Source of the DNA: Eustoma russellianum
Taxonomy: Eukaryota > Streptophyta > Magnoliopsida > Gentianales > Gentianaceae
Direction of reading: 5' to 3'
Assembly: GCA_036186865.1 (NCBI GenBank)
Contig: AP025067.1
Coordinates: 13,812,605 to 13,876,604 of the forward strand
Length of the DNA stretch: 64,000 bases
In this document: positions 1-10,043 of the stretch, piece by piece
Position numbering within the stretch: position 1 is the first letter of the stretch
Layout of the letters: each line of letters begins with the position of its first letter
Position numbers and translations under genes: made by a program
Notes under the pieces: model-generated
Seen by the model: the letters and a program-made list of their open reading frames with translations, nothing else
Told to the model about the DNA's origin: nothing
Database searches by the model: none

Positions 1-1529
1 AGGCTATTGCAGCACTTGAAGCTAATAATGCCTGGACATTGATGCATTTGCCACCTGGAAAGCAAGCCATTGGGTGCAAATTGGTTTACAAGATCAAATT
101 CCTAGCAGATGGAACAGTAGACAGATATAAGGCTAGGTTGGTGGAGAAGGGCTATACACAACAATAGGGGATTGATTATCAAGAAACATTTTCACCCGTG
201 GCAAAGATGACATCTGTAAGAATGGTATTAGCCCTAGCATCCAGTAAAAATTGGCATCTCCAGCAACTGGACGTCAATAATGCCTTCTTGCATGGAGATT
301 TGCATGAAGAGATATACATGGTTCCCCCACCTGGCTTAAATGTGGAAGATCCTGGTCTTGTATGTAAGCTGGAGAAATCCCTATATGGACTTAAACAAGC
401 CAGCCGTGAATGGAATGCCAAACTTACCAGTTTTCTACTGTCAAAGGGATTCACACAGTCCAAGAATGACTACACACTGTTTTACAGAGTCACTCAGAGT
501 CATTTCCTTTTGGCACTGGTCTAAGTGGATGACATTATTCTTGCCTCTTCCAGTTTGTCATCAATTCAGCACCTCAAGTCTGAATTACACTCTGCATTTA
601 AAATCAAGGATCTTGGTGACCTTAGATACTTCTTGGATATTGAAGTAGCTAGGTCACAGGGGGGACTAGTAATAAATCAAAGGAAGTACGCCCTTGAGCT
701 GCTGGAGCAAACTGGGTTCCTAGGTTCCAAGACAGTCAAAACACCTATGGAAACCAATGCAAAACTATCACATGATGACTCTCCAAGGATATCAGATGTT
801 TCTACATACAGGAGCTTGATTGGTAAGCTTATTTACCTCACCATAACCAGACCCGAAATTGCATTCCCAGTCCAGCAGTTGAGCCAGTTTCTGGATTGCC
901 GGACACAAGATCATATAAAGGCAGCACATAGACTTCTGAGGTTCATTAAAGGCACAGCAGGGCAGGGCCTTTTGTTTCCCGCTAACACAGAGATTAGATT
1001 GAGGGCATTTGCAGATTCTGATTGGGCTGGATGTACAGAGACTAGAAGGAGTGTTACGGGTTATTGTGTGTTCTTAGGAGACTCATTGATCTCTTGGAAG
1101 GCCAAGAAGCAAACGAAAGTGTCAAGATCCTCCGTAGAAGCTGAATACAGAGCCTTAGCCTCCTTGGTGTGTGAAGTACAATGGCTATTATACCTAGCTG
1201 AAGATTTGCAGATAAGGGATCAAGAGCCAGTTGAAGTATTTTGTGATAGCAAGAGTGCTATGCATATAGCAGAAAATCCGGTGTTCCATGAAAGAATTAA
1301 GCACATAGAAATAGATTGTCACATTGTTAGAGAAAAGGTGCAAAGAGGGGTGATCAAGTTGATGCCCGTTAGAACTGATTTGCGGGTTGCGAACATCTTT
1401 ACAAATGCACTCGATTTAAGGAGGCTAGAGCGCTTGGTTAAAACCTTTGGAGCATGTAACATATATAGCAAGCCTTGCTTGAGGGGGGGTGTCAATGAAG
1501 GGAGGAAAGCAGCTGGCAGGACCAATTGA
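1..1529 (+). pseudogene. Ty1/copia pol remnant: reverse transcriptase and RNase H (5' part outside window)
   Basis: This is the C-terminal part of a copia polyprotein, which copies element RNA into DNA inside a virus-like particle. Reading the frame from base 3, the RT N-terminal region (KARLVEKGYTQQ, then LDVNNAFLHGDLHEEIYM and KSLYGLKQ) is followed by the RT active-site region and RNase H (FADSDWAGC, SVEAEYRAL, FCDSKSAMHIAENP). The frame carries a TAG at 165-167 and a TAA at 522-524. The TAA replaces the tyrosine codon of the YVDD catalytic box, so only VDD remains and RT is dead. The frame is otherwise open to the stop at 1527-1529. Gag, protease and integrase lie left of the window. The protein resembles the copia element at 4587-20078, so both probably belong to one lineage. 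A decayed, immobile copy. Confidence 0.93.
1482..1489 (+). promoter_or_regulatory. Polypurine tract of the left copia element
   Basis: A run of G with a leading GA lies immediately 5' of TGTCAATG, the presumed LTR start, and just inside the end of the pol frame. This is the normal place for the plus-strand primer of an LTR retrotransposon. Inferred from position and composition. Confidence 0.7.
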
Positions 1530-2052
1530 CATTAGGTCGAACGGGCCAGTATGCGATGGAAACATAACTGCACAAGATGATTGGAGCAGATGTGAGGATG
1601 ATGAATGAAGTATGGTAGTTGGAAGTTCCGTGTGGAACTGAAATTAACGGGTCAAAGGTAGGATGGCACGTGGGAATCAGTTACAACAACGGAGGTGCGT
1701 ATAGGCAGCTTGGTGCGCTGCGGACGGAAGGAAGAAGATGCAGTTAGTTGGCGGAAAGTTTTAAAAGGGGTGAAATGACAATTATGCCCCTGGTTAATGA
1801 ACTGAAGGTAGGCGGTTATTTGTACGATCTTGTAATTTTGCTTACTTCTTATTCAACAATAAAAAAGGCACTATGTACCCAATTTCAGGTTAATGAGAAA
1901 ATCGATTCCTCCAATTCTTCGTCTAGCTTCTCAGTTCAATACTGCTCTCTCTCTCTCTAGTTTTTTCCTTACTTCTCTGTTCTGTGTGTTAGATCAAATT
2001 GCTCATTTAATTCATATGTCAATGTTGATTTGTTGTATGATGAAAATTGACA
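1490..2052 (+). repeat. Probable 3' LTR of the left copia element
   Basis: The LTR begins with TG directly after the polypurine tract. A CT-rich microsatellite at about 1947-1962 and a pyrimidine-rich right half resemble the LTR of the neighbouring copia element. The right border is tentative: the CA at 2051-2052 would give about 563 bp, close to the 560-bp LTR at 4587, but no partner LTR is in the window to confirm it. Confidence 0.5.
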
Positions 2053-3317
2053 TAATTATTTTGAAAAAAATCCAACATGATCTTCACCTATTTGTGAGAC
2101 AACATTGTGTAATAATTTGAATAATAATGATTTTACGTAATTTTGCGTGACATTTTGTAAGAATTCGTATCTTACCTATATAAAATAATAAATACAATGA
2201 TGAGGGTAAACCCCCTTTTTTACTCGCTCTTCATTACTGAAATGTCAATCCTCACTTTTTTTTTCATATAATTTTATTATGTAATGACTAATTATTAATA
2301 TGTCTAATAGTTATTTGTTGTCCACTAGAATAAACAGTGTGAATCTGAAATGAATAAGTCAATGAAAATACGAGTGAAAGTGAAAATGCAAGAATTTCAG
2401 TTGCGTAGGTGTAAGATACCTCATTCTGAAGAAATGCATTTTGTTTTCAACAAAAGGGAAAAAGAAAAAAAGCCAATCGCAGTACTTAGCAAGTGGCAAA
2501 AAAAGAAAAAAAGAAAAGAGAAAGCATTAATAATAAGAAGTTGGCGAAGAAAAAAAAAAGGCAAATTATAATAGCCGGCAGCGTAACACGGCAAGCTAAA
2601 AAAACAAGAAGAAAACAGCCACGAAAGCAAGTAACTAAATCAATAGATTTGATGAGGGAACAACTGTGCATTAAAAAAAAAAGAAAATATATTAAGTAAA
2701 GTTAGGAGAAGTTAGTGTTTGGCCGGCACGATACACTTTTGTCTCATATTCTTCTGGCTAATCTGCAAAGAATATTGTGATTGTTTATAGCTTAACAAGA
2801 TGTACATATACTCTCCACCCTTGGAAATGGTAACACTGAAACGAAACTCTTATAAAATAATGCTATCTCTTATGTTTTAATTATTTTGTCGCAGTTTGCA
2901 TTGTTTGGATTAATTTTTTTAACATTCATTCAATATGTCATTTTCTCTAGTAAAAACTTCCAAAAGATCCTGTGGGTAATAAAATGCAAGTATAGGTATT
3001 AAATAAGAGTTACAAGAACTTATAACTTAAACTCCATAAACAATGTTTTAAGGAACTTATTGTACAGTTCTGTGAAGCATTTACACTGCAACTTTACTGG
3101 TGCATTTCATCAAACGCACCGTGCCACCTTAAGTAAACCAACGATTCGAACCAGTAACGGTTATAAGGAACTAAACGGTTCATATTTTCAATTAAGTATA
3201 TATTACAATCCCAAATTTCAAACTTACAAATACGTAACGTATATTAATATACACACACATATATAGAGAGAGGCGCACACATATATATATGTATGCATTT
3301 ATTTGTATATATGTATG
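2053..3317. other. AT-rich stretch without recognisable gene
   Basis: I see no domain or RNA gene here. The segment 2450-2700 is very rich in A and G, with several A runs, and gives lysine-rich open frames that look like composition artefacts. The segment 3240-3317 is a degenerate (TA)/(CA) microsatellite. The sequence just before 3318 (GTATG) is the left target duplication of the next element. Confidence 0.6.
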
Positions 3318-3758
3318 TGTTGGATAATTTCCTTGTTAGATTTGGATTCTAATTAGTAGGAATTAAAGATAGAGTCATTGTCTTGATATTCCTTAAGTTG
3401 TCTTTATCTATTCTAGTTAGGATTTGTTTTAATGATGTTTATCTAGTACTATTAGGGTTTGGTTTTGTTTAGACTAGTTAGTCTATAAATAAAGAAGACC
3501 GGCCATAGTAGATGGTGCGCCAAGAGTGCCAAGTGCCAAGAGTGCCAAGCGCCAAGAGTGCCAACCGCCAAGAGTGCCAAGGCCAAGAGTGCCAAATACC
3601 AATTCCGGGTAGGGTGATTGGTGAGTCAATGCCGGGTAGAGTCATTGACAAAGGTGTCAAGAAATGTAGTTCAGTTTTGAGTGATTTTCCGAATAATACA
3701 AAGCGAGTTATGTTTTGTATACGCACGTGTGTTGTGTTTTGAATCCGTTATTACTTCA
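3318..3758 (+). repeat. 5' LTR of the TRIM-like element
   Basis: It begins TGTTGGATAA and ends TTACTTCA. A TATA box (TATAAATAAAG) lies at 3484-3494. It contains five copies of a CCAAGAGTGCCAA unit, against three in the right LTR. This accounts for its extra length (441 versus 409 bp). Confidence 0.92.
3527..3600 (+). repeat. Tandem CCAAGAGTGCCAA array inside the 5' LTR
   Basis: Five imperfect copies of a 13-17 bp unit sit just downstream of the TATA box, near the likely transcription start. The right LTR (about 4374-4412) keeps three. Array length therefore changed after or during insertion, by slippage or unequal exchange. Confidence 0.85.
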
Positions 3759-3760
3759 AT

Positions 3761-3773
3761 TGGTATCAGAGCC
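3761..3773 (+). promoter_or_regulatory. Primer binding site of the TRIM-like element
   Basis: TGGTATCAGAGCC is complementary to the 3' end of plant initiator tRNA-Met, the usual primer of plant LTR elements. It lies two bases 3' of the LTR end. Confidence 0.9.
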
Positions 3774-4167
3774 AAGGTTGTTTGAAGAGGGAGGAGCTGC
3801 CGTGTGGTTTGATCCGAGAGGAAGGCTACCGTGTTCTTCATATCAGCAAGGGCCGGATTCATCTCATCTCCATTGAAGATTTGTGATATCAAAGGAGTCT
3901 TCAACACAACACCGTTGTTTGTGATTAAAAAAAATTAAAAATCGTGTAGGCCGAAAGGTGATTCGGCCGAAATATTAAGGAATTTTTGGGAGCGACAATC
4001 GCATGTTGATGTACATTTGACTCAGTTTCAAATTAAAGATGTACATATCCTTCATTTGAAGAAACTAGGCGAGGCCAGCAATCACATGATGGCGATGGCC
4101 ACGTCGGTGGTGGCACAGAAACGAAGGAGGGTTCCTGACCTTTATATTCAGAAATTAAGGAGGAGAT

Positions 4168-4576
4168 TGTTGGATAATTTCCTTGTTAGATTTGGATTCT
4201 AATTAGTAGGAATTAAAGATAGAGTCATTGTCTTGATATTCCTTAAGTTGTCTTTATCTATTCTAGTTAAAATTTGTTTTAATGATGTTTATCTAGTCCT
4301 ATTAGGGTTTGATTTTGTTTAGACTAGTTAGTCTATAAATAAAGAAGGCCGGCCATAGTAGATGGTGCGCCAAGAGTGCCAACCGCCAAGAGTGCCAAGG
4401 CCAAGAGTGCCAAATACCAATTCCGAGTAGGGTGATTGGTGAGTCAATGCCGGGTAGGGTCATTGACAAAGATGTCAAGAAACATAGTTCGGTTTTGAGT
4501 GATTTTCCGAATAATACAAAGCGAGTTATGTTTTGTATGCGCACGTGTGTTGTGTTTTGAATCCGTTTTTACTTCA
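4168..4576 (+). repeat. 3' LTR of the TRIM-like element
   Basis: Same ends as the left LTR (TGTTGGATAA to TTACTTCA). A TATA box lies at 4334-4340. It is followed at once by the GTATG duplication, and after one further 5-bp block (TACAC) by the LTR of the next element. Confidence 0.92.
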
Positions 4577-4586
4577 GTATGTACAC

Positions 4587-5146
4587 TGCCAAAGATGATG
4601 ATGGAGACACCAGTGGTGATCCGAGGTATAGATTGAGGAAACTGAAAACTGCTCCGTCGAATTATAGGTGCAATGAATGATTAAAGCAGTTAATTGCTAC
4701 GTGGAGTTGAAAATGGAGCTTGGAGATGTCAGAAGCAAGGTGAACCAGCGGAGTTTGGAGGAAGAATTAGCTTCACAACGATAGGCTGGAGCAGGCAGAG
4801 AAGGAGAAGAAAGAAAGAATCAGGCGGGAGCATTTAAATGGTGTAAAATGACATATTTGCCCTTAGTTAGTAGTTATAAATAGAATTAATAGAAGGGTAT
4901 AATGGTCTTTTTACGTTACTTCTTCTTCCTTTAAATTGGCTTGTAACCGCCAGGCATGTCGAACAACACTTTGCAGTGGTTGCTTCTGGGAATTTAGTTA
5001 TTCCTGAAGATATTTTTCTCTCTAGTCCCAAACTCAATTAAACTCAATCTCTCTTTTCTCTCTCAATTCTTTGCTCGATATTTCTTGCATGAGTTTAATT
5101 CTTGAAATTCTTGCAACATTTCTTGTTATTTAGTATAATTTTCACA
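4587..5146 (+). repeat. 5' LTR of the split copia element
   Basis: 560 bp, starting TGCCAAAGATG and ending TTTTCACA. The TATA box TATAAATAG is at 4875-4883; the matching place in the 3' LTR is mutated. The primer site follows directly. Confidence 0.93.
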
Positions 5147-5159
5147 TGGTATCAGAGCG
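5147..5159 (+). promoter_or_regulatory. Primer binding site of the split copia element
   Basis: TGGTATCAGAGCG directly abuts the LTR end and matches the 3' end of initiator tRNA-Met. Confidence 0.9.
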
Positions 5160-5183
5160 TAATTCATGAATTTTGGAAGGTTT

Positions 5184-5770
5184 ATGACGTCAAATAACAT
5201 TCCTATTTTCACTTCTACATAATGCCGCTGCAGATCCTATGGATGATCCATATTTCATCCATCTAAGTGCCAATCCATCAATGGTGTTGGTATAGCCGTT
5301 GCTTGATGGAAACAACTATCATAGTTGTAGTAGATCAGTGAGGAGAGCACTCGAGTCAAAGAATAAGGTTGGATTCATGGATGGTATGATTGAAAGATCT
5401 GAGGAGAAGGCTCACAGATACAATGCGTGGATTAAGGCTAATAACATGGTAGCCTCCCGATCCATGAGTCCAAGCAATTCTGGTGCATCTTGGCAAATGT
5501 CAGTTGGCAGAGGTTTCAGGAGAGGAGTGCCAAGACCTTATCATAACAGTTCTAAGGCTCCTGTTTATTCAGTTGATAAATGTTACAAAAAGAATGTGTA
5601 TCCTCCAGGATTCAAATCCAAAGGACAGGTGAATATGGTGACCAGTGAGGGAATCATTCCACAGGATGGTGAAGTAATGAACCATGGAGAATATGTGAGG
5701 ATCCAGAGCTCTGAGACTGCTAAGTCAAAGCATTCACCAAGTCTGACTCAAGGTAGTGTATCCAGTTGAT
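5184..5770 (+). pseudogene. Copia gag remnant
   Basis: The probable original start is the ATG at 5184. The frame shifts near 5219 and has a TAG at 5293-5295. After that an open frame gives LDGNNYHSCSRSVRRAL, which matches the N-terminal Gag domain of plant copia elements (pattern DG.NY..W...M..AL..K). At about 5445 the sequence jumps from the N-terminal domain straight to a serine-rich segment, so the middle of Gag is missing. The usual CCHC zinc knuckle is reduced to a single CYKK followed by YPPGFK. The protein would have formed the particle shell and bound RNA; this copy cannot do so. Confidence 0.85.
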
Positions 5771-6884
5771 GAATTTGCTGTAGGAATGCCAAGAAGGTAC
5801 CAGTAAGAATGTTGCTATGGTGTTAAACAGTACAGATGCAGGTCATTCTGTCATGTCAGCACAACAAACTACAGTTTCTGGTAAGGTGTCAGGTAAGGCA
5901 TTACACCAAAACTTAATGTTACACCCCGTGACTTTTAAGCACGACTTTCAACACTCTAGGTCAACCTTAAGTGCAACTTAAGTAATTATGTAGTTTATGA
6001 GACTTAGTTGCACAAAACATAGAAGAACAAAAGAAAGGGGTTAAAAGTAGAATTAAAAGAAACTAAGGGTAATTACTTAAAAGGTCCCTACTAGGAGTTA
6101 AGGGAGTTACACCACACTTTGGTATAACTCCCCATTGGCCATAAGGGGGGGACGGTTTTAACATCACAAAAGAAGAAGGAAAACCGCAGGAATTGAGAGA
6201 GAAGAGAAAAGGGAGAGGAAGAAGAAGAAGAGTGGAAGGAGAAGGAAGGATAAAGGCCATTCTAGGTTCAATTCTCATCAAGATTCTGCAGTAAATCCGT
6301 AAGCTTATCTAGAATTCAAGGCAAGTAATCTTTCTATACGCTTTATGCAAATTTTATACCTTTGGCCCTATGTTCTTACAAAGAGAAAACATGAATCACA
6401 CATTGGTATTCTTGTCTTGACTATTTTAAATGCTTTGTTATATGTAAGTGTTGTTGCTAATTGTGCAAAGTATTGTTCTTTGGGCCATATCTCTGAAAAT
6501 AGTTGTGTGGTGCTTTCTTGTGTTCAAGCATGCCCATAAAGTGTATATCTTGACTTGCTTATTGTCTTGCTCTACTCTTATGTTGATTGTCTACACTTTG
6601 ACGTTGAGAGTATGTGCAGGAAATTGAGGGATGAGAGTTGACATTATTGTAGACTTGTGGTGTTGGTTGTTGTTGATGACAATCTTTGAAGATGGTAAAT
6701 GACTGAAGAGTTAGAGTGGATGTTGTTAGGCACAACTAAGCTTCAATTCATGATTAGATGTATGTTAAGTATGATGAATCTAGTTGTTAAGATGGATCTT
6801 TAAGTGTTGAATCTGGAAGGGTTGAAGAAGAAAGGAGTTGGGTGGAAGTTACTGCAGAAAAACTGCAGTTTGGCATCGTCAGAA

Positions 6885-7135
6885 CACTTCGAACGCCTAC
6901 ATGAGGCGCTTCATGTCACTATAGGCGCTTCATGTAGCGTTCCAAGTGTCCTGGAGCTTTCCCGTACAGAAAAACTGCAATTTAGAACCGTCAGAACACT
7001 TCGAACGCCTACATGAGGCGCTTCATGTCACATTAGGCGCTTCATGTGGTGTTCAATGTGTCCTGAATCATCCCCGAACACTTCGAACGCCTACATGAGG
7101 CGCTTCATGTCCCCATTAGGCGCTTCAAGTGGTGT
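6885..7135 (+). repeat. Three GAACGCCTACATGAGGCGCTTCATG repeats in the 5' LTR (twin at 14498-14748)
   Basis: The unit begins with GAACGCCTAC at 6891, 7003 and 7085. Each copy holds ACATGAGGCGCTTCATGT, an 18-bp near-palindrome with two mismatches, followed by a second GGCGCTTCA half. Such dyads could fold in RNA or bind a dimeric protein. The array lies well upstream of the TATA-like boxes. Confidence 0.85.
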
Positions 7136-7521
7136 TCCAAGTGTTCTGGAAGTCTTTTTGACCCTTTAAGCGCCCTATGTAAGTGTAGTAACTTTATACA
7201 CTTCTTTTGAACATAAAAGGCAAGGGTATTTGAGGTATATTTGAGGTGTGGATGGTAAGTTGATCAAGTTAGAATAAGATTGAATCTTGAGTGAGTTTGT
7301 GACAAGAATGGGCTTGGAATAACACGACCATAGAGTGTGTGAGGTGCAAGGCCGTATGCTTGATAGGCATGATGTATGTGTGTGTGTTACATGTTGATAT
7401 GAAGCTATTTGTGCATCCTGCATCATGACATGGGCACTTGCATTTGATTTGAGATATGTTTTGCAAAAGAACAAGAAAGGTTTAAAGTTTTCGAAAGACA
7501 AAATGGCTGCTGGTTGATCAC

Positions 7522-7836
7522 AGGGTATAAAGAGTCACGTCTGCGAAAGCAGGGTATAAAGAGCGTGATCTGTGAATCAACAGCAGGGTATAAAGTATGT
7601 TATGGGGCCGTGGACCTATCAGCACGGAAAATGAAGTATTTTATGGGGCCGTGGACCTATCAGCACGGATATATGATATATGTAATGGGGCCGTGGACCT
7701 TTCAGCACGGATATATGTTATATGTAATGGGGCCGTGGACCTTTCAGAACGGATATATGTTATATGTAATGGGGCCGTGGACCTTTCAGCACGGATATAT
7801 GATGGCTGTGGGCTGATCACCCACAGGGTATAAAGT
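7522..7836 (+). promoter_or_regulatory. Candidate promoter cluster: four GGGTATAAAG boxes around a 42-bp array
   Basis: The core TATAAAG occurs at 7526, 7555, 7589 and 7829, always preceded by AGGG. Between the third and fourth boxes are five 41-42-bp units, each carrying GGGGCCGTGGACC (starts 7604, 7645, 7687, 7729, 7771). The layout suggests repeated core promoter or enhancer elements, but transcription start sites cannot be read from sequence. The same cluster recurs in the 3' LTR (offset 7613). Confidence 0.5.
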
Positions 7837-8604
7837 TCTGCTACGCGAAGAATATGATATGTAAAGTGATGAAATGTTTTGTGAAATGGCATGCATGACA
7901 TGTTTATGAAAGAAGACATATGCATGGGTGTTGTGTGTGATTTTAAAGAAGTACATGCATCATGGTACACGAAGCATAAGACTTGACATGCAAGAAACGT
8001 GATTAGTTTATGACTTGCTTATGTGATACGTTGTTTTAATGCATGTTGGTTCTCGTATCTGTGTTCACATATGTGCTTTATCTGTTTTGAGAAGTTCTTA
8101 TTAAGATGCCATTTGCTAACCCGAGCACCTTATTTTGGGCAATGTTTTATTCACTGGTGACTCGACGTGTGTGATTCCGTAAGGTGTATAGACGGGTTAC
8201 TTGCTGGCGAAGTTTTCGCTAAGAACAATCATTCTGTTCCTTTTCAGGTGAGCCTGAATATGAGTTGATATTTATCGAAGATGACGGCGAGTGGGCTCAA
8301 TGGGACGATGGACAAGGGAATAGATAGATGCTGGATTATTCTGTTTAAGTTTGGAGACTCATTGTTATTATGTTGTTCTAAAACTTCTGTTGGCTAGATG
8401 AACAAACAGTTTGTTTTTATTTCCGCTGCATTTTATGGATGTTTAATGACGATGAAGGTTTAAGTTTTATGACGTCTCCGCTGGTTTTAATATCTTACCT
8501 TATGAAGAATGTACGCATGATCTTCTTGACGCTTCGTAGTTCTCGTAGTAGGCTACGGCGGGTGCACTGGTTCCGATAACGGTATCGGGCTGGGGCGCTA
8601 CAGG

Positions 8605-8615
8605 TGGTATCAGAG
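8605..8615 (+). promoter_or_regulatory. Primer binding site of the Tekay element
   Basis: TGGTATCAGAG begins two bases after the LTR end and matches the initiator tRNA-Met 3' end. The same GG spacer occurs in the minus-strand relative at 52274-52275. Confidence 0.88.
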
Positions 8616-8883
8616 ACTAGGCTTCAGATCTAGTTCGGAAACTTAAGTTCATGATCTTTAGACACTTAAGCTATGATTCTCCCTTAAGGTTGATCCTTAG
8701 TTATAAGTACTGATCTCTTTAGTGGTTAAGTATGATATGGGTTGGGTGTGTGCGAGCGCGTCTTATTATCTAACTTTGCATTAGTAGTTGTACTACACAC
8801 CTTACCTATTAGCACGCGTTCAAGCTTTCAGTAATTCTTGTATTTACTGAATGCCAATGTAATGTTGACCTTTTCAGAGAAAC

Positions 8884-9969
8884 ATGCCTCCCAGAAGAGA
8901 TAACGCAGGCAACTCTGGCAATGGACAGGAGAACCAGCCACCACAAGTGGTTTTACCCCAAGTACTCACTGATGCGCTGACGGTCATTGCACAAGGGTAT
9001 GTGCAGCAGCATCAGCCTCCGCCTCCACCACCGCCGCAGCATAACATCAGGTTCTTTTATGGAGAGATGAGGAAGATGAGAGTGCCGGAGTTCGGTGGAT
9101 GTACGGATCCGGAAGAGGCTCAGCATTGGTTGGCTGAGGTTGAGAAATGTTTCCGGCTGGTGCAAGTCCCGAATGAGATAAAAGTTGAGGTGGCCACACC
9201 CCTTTTAAGTGGCAAGGCTGGTGAATGGTGGGAAGGAATGGTGTTGAGAATGACCCCACCAATCTCATGGACACAGTTTTGTGATGTTTTCCTGAAATAC
9301 TACGTACCGGAGACGGCGATCTTGGACAAGATAAGGGCGTTTGACAGACTGGAGCAAGGAAGGATGACAGTGTCGGAGTATGCAGATCGTTTTCATGCCC
9401 TGGGTAAGTTTGCCCCTGCGATTATGTCTGATAATCGTCTTAAGATGACGAAGTTTGAGAGGGGCTTGGACTCGAGGATACAATCGGCGATAGTGAATGC
9501 GGGGATGAAAACTTATGAGGATATGCTAGGTGCGTGTTACCGTGTTGAAAGTGATTTTCGCCGAGTGGCGGCGAGAGCAGCTAGTGTTGGAGGGTCTGAT
9601 AGAGGCAAGAGACCAAGGGAGGATGTGAGAGTGAATGGAAGACCCGGACGTTGGGTCAAGATTCCGAAGAGAGGGCCAGTTGGGAATTTTCAGAGACTGC
9701 CACCCCAGAATCAAGTAGCTCAGCAGGTTATAGGAGTTTGTCCACATTGCGGCAGGAACCATGTTGGAGAGTGTAGGAAAGTAGTCGGAGCATGTTTCCG
9801 ATGTGGCCAAGTGGGTCACTTGATTAGAGACTGTCCGGAGATGAAGAAGAATAACCCTGGAGAGGCGGCTCAGCAGCCGAGAGTGAAGCCTCGAGCAAAT
9901 GCCCGTGTACATCTAATGACGGACACAGATGTGCAGGAGGCTACCGATGTAGTAGCAGGTATCCTCTAA
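8884..9969 (+). CDS. gag: Gag of the Tekay element (exon 1; own stop used if intron 1 is kept)
   Basis: 361 aa if unspliced. It starts MPPRRDN, followed by a proline-rich linker. The Ty3/gypsy Gag capsid domain comes next (about residues 75-200; motifs DPEEAQHWL, KAGEWW, FLKYYVP). Then follow a basic region and two cysteine clusters: CPHCGRNHVGEC near residue 286 (a variant) and a regular CCHC knuckle CFRCGQVGHLIRDC near residue 304. It forms the particle and binds element RNA. The stop TAA at 9967-9969 lies just inside the predicted intron 1, so unspliced RNA gives Gag plus three intron-coded residues, while splicing continues into protease. The frame is intact, and Gag and protease meet with no residues missing after splicing. 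Confidence 0.95.
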   Translation: MPPRRDNAGNSGNGQENQPPQVVLPQVLTDALTVIAQGYVQQHQPPPPPPPQHNIRFFYGEMRKMRVPEFGGCTDPEEAQHWLAEVEKCFRLVQVPNEIKVEVATPLLSGKAGEWWEGMVLRMTPPISWTQFCDVFLKYYVPETAILDKIRAFDRLEQGRMTVSEYADRFHALGKFAPAIMSDNRLKMTKFERGLDSRIQSAIVNAGMKTYEDMLGACYRVESDFRRVAARAASVGGSDRGKRPREDVRVNGRPGRWVKIPKRGPVGNFQRLPPQNQVAQQVIGVCPHCGRNHVGECRKVVGACFRCGQVGHLIRDCPEMKKNNPGEAAQQPRVKPRANARVHLMTDTDVQEATDVVAGIL

Positions 9970-10043
9970 ACTAAGTTTGAATTCATATTGAGTTAAGTGT
10001 CTATGTGCGTAACTTTTGTGTGCAAAACTTTATGTGGCTTTAG
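9959..10043 (+). other. Predicted spliceosomal intron 1 (85 bp) between Gag and protease
   Basis: The donor is GCAG|GTATCC and the acceptor GGCTTTAG|GTGCGG. Removal joins a phase-1 split glycine codon (G|GT), moves the frame by +1 as needed, and deletes the Gag stop. The joined product has exactly the spacing expected in Tekay polyproteins between the DVV motif at the Gag end and the protease LFDSGAS. The intron is T-rich and has plant-typical length. Seen: sites and exact frame repair. Inferred: actual splicing. Confidence 0.85.

Larger units (their letters stand above)
3318..4576 (+). mobile_element. TRIM-like non-autonomous LTR element (1259 bp)
   Basis: Two direct LTRs (3318-3758 and 4168-4576) flank 409 bp with no coding capacity. 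A primer site TGGTATCAGAGCC matches the 3' end of initiator tRNA-Met. It starts two bases after the left LTR, and a purine-rich AAGGAGGAGA precedes the right LTR. The 5-bp direct repeat GTATG flanks the whole unit (3313-3317 and 4577-4581), which proves insertion as one piece. The LTRs differ at a dozen or so positions plus one repeat-number change, so the insertion is not recent. Movement would have needed proteins from another element. The LTRs are longer than in classic TRIMs, so 'small non-autonomous LTR element' is the safer name. Confidence 0.93.
5917..8602 (+). repeat. 5' LTR of the Tekay element
   Basis: Starts TGTTACACC and ends GGCGCTACA. It contains no real gene; its open frames repeat in the other LTR and follow from tandem repeats. 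It holds a near-palindromic repeat set at about 6885-7140, four GGGTATAAAG boxes at 7523-7835, and a five-copy 42-bp array at 7602-7802. Its 2.7-kb length fits the Tekay lineage. Confidence 0.95.

Noticed and set aside
2350..2700. Lysine-rich frames of about 70 codons
   Set aside because: Purine-rich low-complexity sequence with long A runs; no domain, no codon signal.
7602..7802. Regular 42-bp repeats that could suggest a CRISPR-like array
   Set aside because: The units are directly adjacent without unique spacers, lie inside a plant LTR, and occur identically in the other LTR.
7514..7970. Open frames of 78-109 codons on both strands in the Tekay LTRs
   Set aside because: They exist because the 42-bp unit is a multiple of three and has no stop. 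No domain, and mirrored on both strands.
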